A stretch of DNA of 8,784 bases from Candidatus Rifleibacteriota bacterium (GTDB lineage Bacteria; Vulcanimicrobiota; Xenobia; Xenobiales; Xenobiaceae). Made by a program: the position numbers and the translations under genes. Within the stretch, counting starts at the first letter, position 1. Every line of letters starts with the position of its first letter. The DNA lies in contig CAAGRW010000003.1 in assembly GCA_900772775.1 (NCBI GenBank), positions 1 to 8,784 on the forward strand, given 5' to 3'. The notes beneath the pieces are model-generated. The model was not told the origin of the DNA and searched no databases. It worked only from the letters and a program-made list of their open reading frames with translations. Below are positions 6,670 to 8,784 of the stretch, piece after piece.

Positions 6670-7878
6670 TTACAGGGGCTGAAGAGAAGTTCTGTAGATA
6701 GTCTCTACAATCTCACGACCGTTGCCAGAAGGAGCGATATCTAAAAGTCCACTCAAAGAAGGAGTGTTATAAACCAAATCGGTGAGCTTATCTACATCAG
6801 CTTCGGTGAAACCTTCGTCGGTAAGTTTCTGAGGTACGCCCACGGAAACCAACCAATCCTGTACAGACTTAGCAGCCAAATAAGATTCAGAAGCTTCGCC
6901 AGCTAAATCTGGGTTGATAGGAGCCAAAATATCGGCCAAGATGTGAGCTCTGTCTTTGTAAATCACGTTAATAACGGAAGGCAAGAGCATAGAGAGACCG
7001 AGACCGTGAGCTAACTCAGGCTTTACGCCACTGAGAGGGTGCTCCAAAGCGTGGGTGTAGTGGAGCATACCGTTATCGAAGCAAACGCCAGCGATCATGG
7101 CAGCGTAGGCTAAATAGTAGCGAGCTTCCAGATCTTCGGGGTTTTGCAAAGCCATGGGCAAATACTTGTGGACTAAGCGAACAACGTCGCGGGCCAAAGT
7201 AATGGTATAAGGAGAAAGCACCTTAGAAGTGGCAGCTTCAACTACGTGGTTGACAGCGTCAATAGAAACGTATCTGGTCTGGTTGGGAGACAACTTAACC
7301 ATAAGCTGCGGATCGTCGATAGCAAACATAGGATAGATGCAATCGTAAGCGATAGCGGGCTTGAAGTTCTTCTCGGGAACGGTAACGACGGCGAAACGGT
7401 TGGTCTCGGTGCCGGTACCGTGGGTTAAGTTGATAGAGACGATGGGAGCAGCCTTCTCGGGTGTGAAGGTAAATTCGTAAATATCGTTGGCAGTTTTGTC
7501 GGGATACTCTAACAGAATAGCCACAGACTTGCCAGCGTCGGTGGGAGAACCGCCACCAATAGCGATAACGGCCTTAGCGCCAAACTCACGAGCCATCTGA
7601 GCAGCTTCATTTACATGGTGAGTAGTGGGGTTAGGCGTTACTTTATCGTAGTTGATATAGCCAATGCCCGCATCTTTTAAGGCTTTTTCTACATGATCCC
7701 AAGCGCCGGTAAGCTTATAAGCACGGCGACCGGACATAACGATCACTTTGTCTACGCCTTTGGACTTCAAAACTTTAGCAATGTCGACCATCTTGTCAAT
7801 GGCGCCTACACCGAAGTAAACGGTAGTCCTAGTTCTAATCTCTTTAACGTCGTAAATATTAACGTTTTTCTCGAACAT
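6670..7878 (-). CDS. Iron-containing alcohol dehydrogenase (group III type)
   Basis: This 402-residue protein is a full-length member of the Fe-dependent ADH family, which interconverts alcohols and aldehydes or ketones with NAD(P)H in the cytoplasm. The N-terminal Rossmann-like part carries G-G-G-S (108-111) with P-T-D-A-G-K (112-117), the family's nucleotide-binding loop, and T-H-G-T-G-T-E (152-158), equivalent to the usual P-T-T-x-G-T-G-S-E. The helical C-terminal domain supplies the probable metal ligands: D207 and H211 (I-D-A-V-N-H), H276 (within H-A-L-E-H-P-L) and H291 (A-H-G-L). H280 is the extra conserved histidine. All ligands are present, so it should be active. Substrate (ethanol, butanol, 1,3-propanediol, lactaldehyde or other) cannot be read from the sequence. 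The ATG at 7878 is preceded by AGGAG. Its upstream gap is AT-rich with two candidate promoters and an inverted repeat, and it ends in a strong terminator, so it is probably transcribed alone and regulated. Confidence 0.93.
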   Translation of the reverse strand: MFEKNVNIYDVKEIRTRTTVYFGVGAIDKMVDIAKVLKSKGVDKVIVMSGRRAYKLTGAWDHVEKALKDAGIGYINYDKVTPNPTTHHVNEAAQMAREFGAKAVIAIGGGSPTDAGKSVAILLEYPDKTANDIYEFTFTPEKAAPIVSINLTHGTGTETNRFAVVTVPEKNFKPAIAYDCIYPMFAIDDPQLMVKLSPNQTRYVSIDAVNHVVEAATSKVLSPYTITLARDVVRLVHKYLPMALQNPEDLEARYYLAYAAMIAGVCFDNGMLHYTHALEHPLSGVKPELAHGLGLSMLLPSVINVIYKDRAHILADILAPINPDLAGEASESYLAAKSVQDWLVSVGVPQKLTDEGFTEADVDKLTDLVYNTPSLSGLLDIAPSGNGREIVETIYRTSLQPL

Positions 7879-7954
7879 TTAAGCACTCTCCTACGTTTAT
7901 TTATCCCCCATCCCCTAGTTGAAAGTTTCGCTTTAAGCTTTCTTTCCCTTCCGC

Positions 7955-7983
7955 ATTATAAAAAGCAAATCGTTAGAAAAATA
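7955..7983 (-). promoter_or_regulatory. Candidate proximal promoter of the dehydrogenase
   Basis: A perfect TATAAT -10 box is present on the minus strand (plus 7955-7960). At 17-base spacing the -35 position reads TATTTT (plus 7978-7983), a poor match that lies inside the left arm of the AT-rich inverted repeat. A weak -35 overlapped by a symmetric site is a common layout for regulated promoters. Confidence 0.45.
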
Positions 7984-8004
7984 TATGCAAAAAATATATT
8001 TTTC
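7976..8004. repeat. AT-rich 11-bp perfect inverted repeat, possible operator
   Basis: GAAAAATATAT (7976-7986) and ATATATTTTTC (7994-8004) are exact reverse complements around a seven-base spacer, GCAAAAA. The repeat overlaps the predicted -35 of the proximal dehydrogenase promoter and lies between two candidate promoters. A partial third copy, ATATTTTTTC, follows at 8009-8018. It may be an operator, or part of a weak transcript end for the phosphatase gene, though an AT-only stem makes a poor terminator. Confidence 0.5.
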
Positions 8005-8026
8005 GCTTATATTTTTTCTGATAGCA

Positions 8027-8055
8027 TCAATAAAAGAGTAGACAGAGTATGTCAA
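8027..8055 (-). promoter_or_regulatory. Candidate distal promoter upstream of the dehydrogenase
   Basis: A perfect TTGACA -35 occurs on the minus strand (plus 8050-8055), followed after 17 bases by TATTGA (plus 8027-8032), which matches only three of six consensus positions. It starts four bases past the phosphatase stop codon. It would give the dehydrogenase mRNA a leader of about 140 bases spanning the inverted repeat. Confidence 0.3.
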
Positions 8056-8058
8056 TGT

Positions 8059-8508
8059 CTATATAAGCTGATCCAGTAAAGCTTGACAGCCTTCATTAAC
8101 GTCTTGCCAAGTGGCTTCAAAATTGCGTGTATACCAAGGATCGACCACATCGCCGGGGCGCTTGGTGTAGTCCATTAATAAACTAAGTTTGCCTTCTGGA
8201 TCGCCGCCGCAAATTTGACGCATATAACGCATATTAGAGCGATCCATACCGACAATATAATCAAATTTAGCATAGTCGTCACTATTCATAGTGCGAGCTC
8301 GTTTACCAGCGCAATTTATACCTTTAGCAGCTAACAACTTGCGCACCGGCGGATAGACAGGATTATTATATTCTTCATCACTTACCGCTGCCGATTCAAT
8401 GTGAAAAACGCCATCCAAGTTGCGTTGGGAGACAAGATCTTTCATTACAAATTCAGCCATAGGCGAGCGACAAATATTACCATGGCAGATAAATAAGATT
8501 TTAATCAT
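8059..8508 (-). CDS. Low-molecular-weight protein tyrosine phosphatase
   Basis: This 149-residue cytoplasmic phosphatase of the LMW-PTP family removes phosphate from tyrosine (or arginine) residues of proteins. The N-terminal P-loop is C8-H-G-N-I-C-R14-S15, the C-x5-R-S signature, with C8 as nucleophile and R14 binding phosphate. The general-acid loop D123-P-W-Y126 is intact. Length equals the family norm (about 150), so it is complete and should be active. In bacteria such enzymes often pair with BY-kinases in capsule or exopolysaccharide control, or act in stress responses as arginine phosphatases (YwlE type); no kinase is visible here. The start is an ATG 17 bases after the Fic stop codon; the ribosome binding site is weak (AAAGAAAA close by, AGGA further away), which suggests translational coupling to the Fic gene. 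Confidence 0.92.
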   Translation of the reverse strand: MIKILFICHGNICRSPMAEFVMKDLVSQRNLDGVFHIESAAVSDEEYNNPVYPPVRKLLAAKGINCAGKRARTMNSDDYAKFDYIVGMDRSNMRYMRQICGGDPEGKLSLLMDYTKRPGDVVDPWYTRNFEATWQDVNEGCQALLDQLI

Positions 8509-8525
8509 GTTTTTCTTTATTAGTC

Positions 8526-8784
8526 CTAGTCTTTATAATCTATATGCAAGTAGCGATTTTTCAATTTATGGGTGGTTCCTAGCAATAAATTTTCAAAAAA
8601 TTGCTGCAAATATTGCGCTGTAGCGTGGATTCCGTTAGGCAAATTGTTGTAATTGGCTCTCACTAAGGCATTGCGAAAATACCACGAATTGTGAGCAAAA
8701 ATATCATTATCAAGGCTAAAACCAAAAGTTCGCAAATACTTAAGAATAAAAACGGCTGTCGTGCGAGTATTGCCCTCACAAAAA
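8526..8784 (-). CDS. Fic-domain protein, C-terminal part (cut by window edge)
   Basis: Only the last 85 residues are inside the window; the reading frame is open to base 8784 and the start lies beyond it. The first visible residues are F-C-E-G-N-T-R-T-T, the second half of the Fic active-site motif (H-x-F-x-E/D-G-N-x-R). The catalytic histidine would lie just outside the window. A conserved-looking tail follows (Y-L-R-T-F-G-F, N-S-W-Y-F-R-N-A-L-V-R-A-N-Y, and F-F-E-N-L-L-L-G), which I recognise from cell-filamentation-type Fic proteins; it ends N-R-Y-L-H-I-D-Y-K-D. Fic enzymes usually transfer AMP from ATP to target proteins, and some act as toxins with an antitoxin partner. The G-N-T-R-T-T-A form lacks the second arginine of the canonical G-N-G-R-x-x-R. 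An in-frame TTG at 8735 is internal, not a start. The gene probably forms an operon with the phosphatase downstream. Confidence 0.85.
   Translation of the reverse strand, partial: FCEGNTRTTAVFILKYLRTFGFSLDNDIFAHNSWYFRNALVRANYNNLPNGIHATAQYLQQFFENLLLGTTHKLKNRYLHIDYKD

Noticed and set aside
8526..8735. Separate 69-residue gene starting at the TTG at 8735
   Set aside because: The frame continues without a stop to the window edge and encodes the Fic motif upstream of that codon, so the TTG is an internal leucine.

Overview
The window carries six protein genes, all on the minus strand. In transcription order (high to low coordinates) they are: the 3' end of a Fic-domain gene, a low-molecular-weight protein tyrosine phosphatase, an iron-dependent alcohol dehydrogenase, isoleucyl-tRNA synthetase (ileS), a radical SAM/SPASM protein and a large lipoprotein with an Ig-like region. 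Gene density, AGGAG-type ribosome binding sites, GC-rich hairpin-plus-U terminators and a lipobox signal peptide mark it as bacterial chromosome. Base composition looks moderate, with AT-rich intergenic gaps. The oxygen-sensitive enzyme types (Fe-dependent ADH, radical SAM) suggest an anaerobe. I cannot name the phylum with confidence. I see no transposase, phage gene, CRISPR array, tRNA or rRNA.

Layout. Bases 1-227 are non-coding and hold a striking three-tier inverted-repeat structure (105-171) and a smaller hairpin (179-208). The lipoprotein occupies 228-1814; its true start is internal to a longer open frame. A 130-bp gap with an inverted repeat separates it from the radical SAM gene (1945-3039). 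A strong terminator (about 3071-3118) lies between ileS (3148-6339) and the radical SAM gene, leaving only about 30 bases before that gene's start codon. The 330-bp gap 6340-6669 contains the terminator of the dehydrogenase gene, a 17-bp palindrome, a probable ileS promoter and a structured leader of roughly 190 bases. The dehydrogenase (6670-7878) is preceded by an AT-rich 180-bp gap with two candidate promoters and an 11-bp perfect inverted repeat. The phosphatase (8059-8508) and the Fic gene (8526 to beyond the window edge) are only 17 bases apart and probably co-transcribed.

How the genes relate. This looks like a series of short transcription units rather than one pathway. ileS is housekeeping; the dehydrogenase is fermentative or redox metabolism; the Fic/phosphatase pair would act on protein post-translational state. 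The radical SAM protein and lipoprotein are neighbours without a demonstrable functional link.

The most notable signal is in IleRS. It is of the long, eukaryote-like type 2 class, and its class I signature reads G-V-H-H (GXHH) instead of HXGH. As I recall it, that swapped motif has been linked to extreme mupirocin resistance. Second is the three-tier hairpin at 105-171, which could be a small mobile inverted-repeat element or a structured RNA. Third is the ileS leader, which has repeated hairpin motifs but no recognisable T-box.
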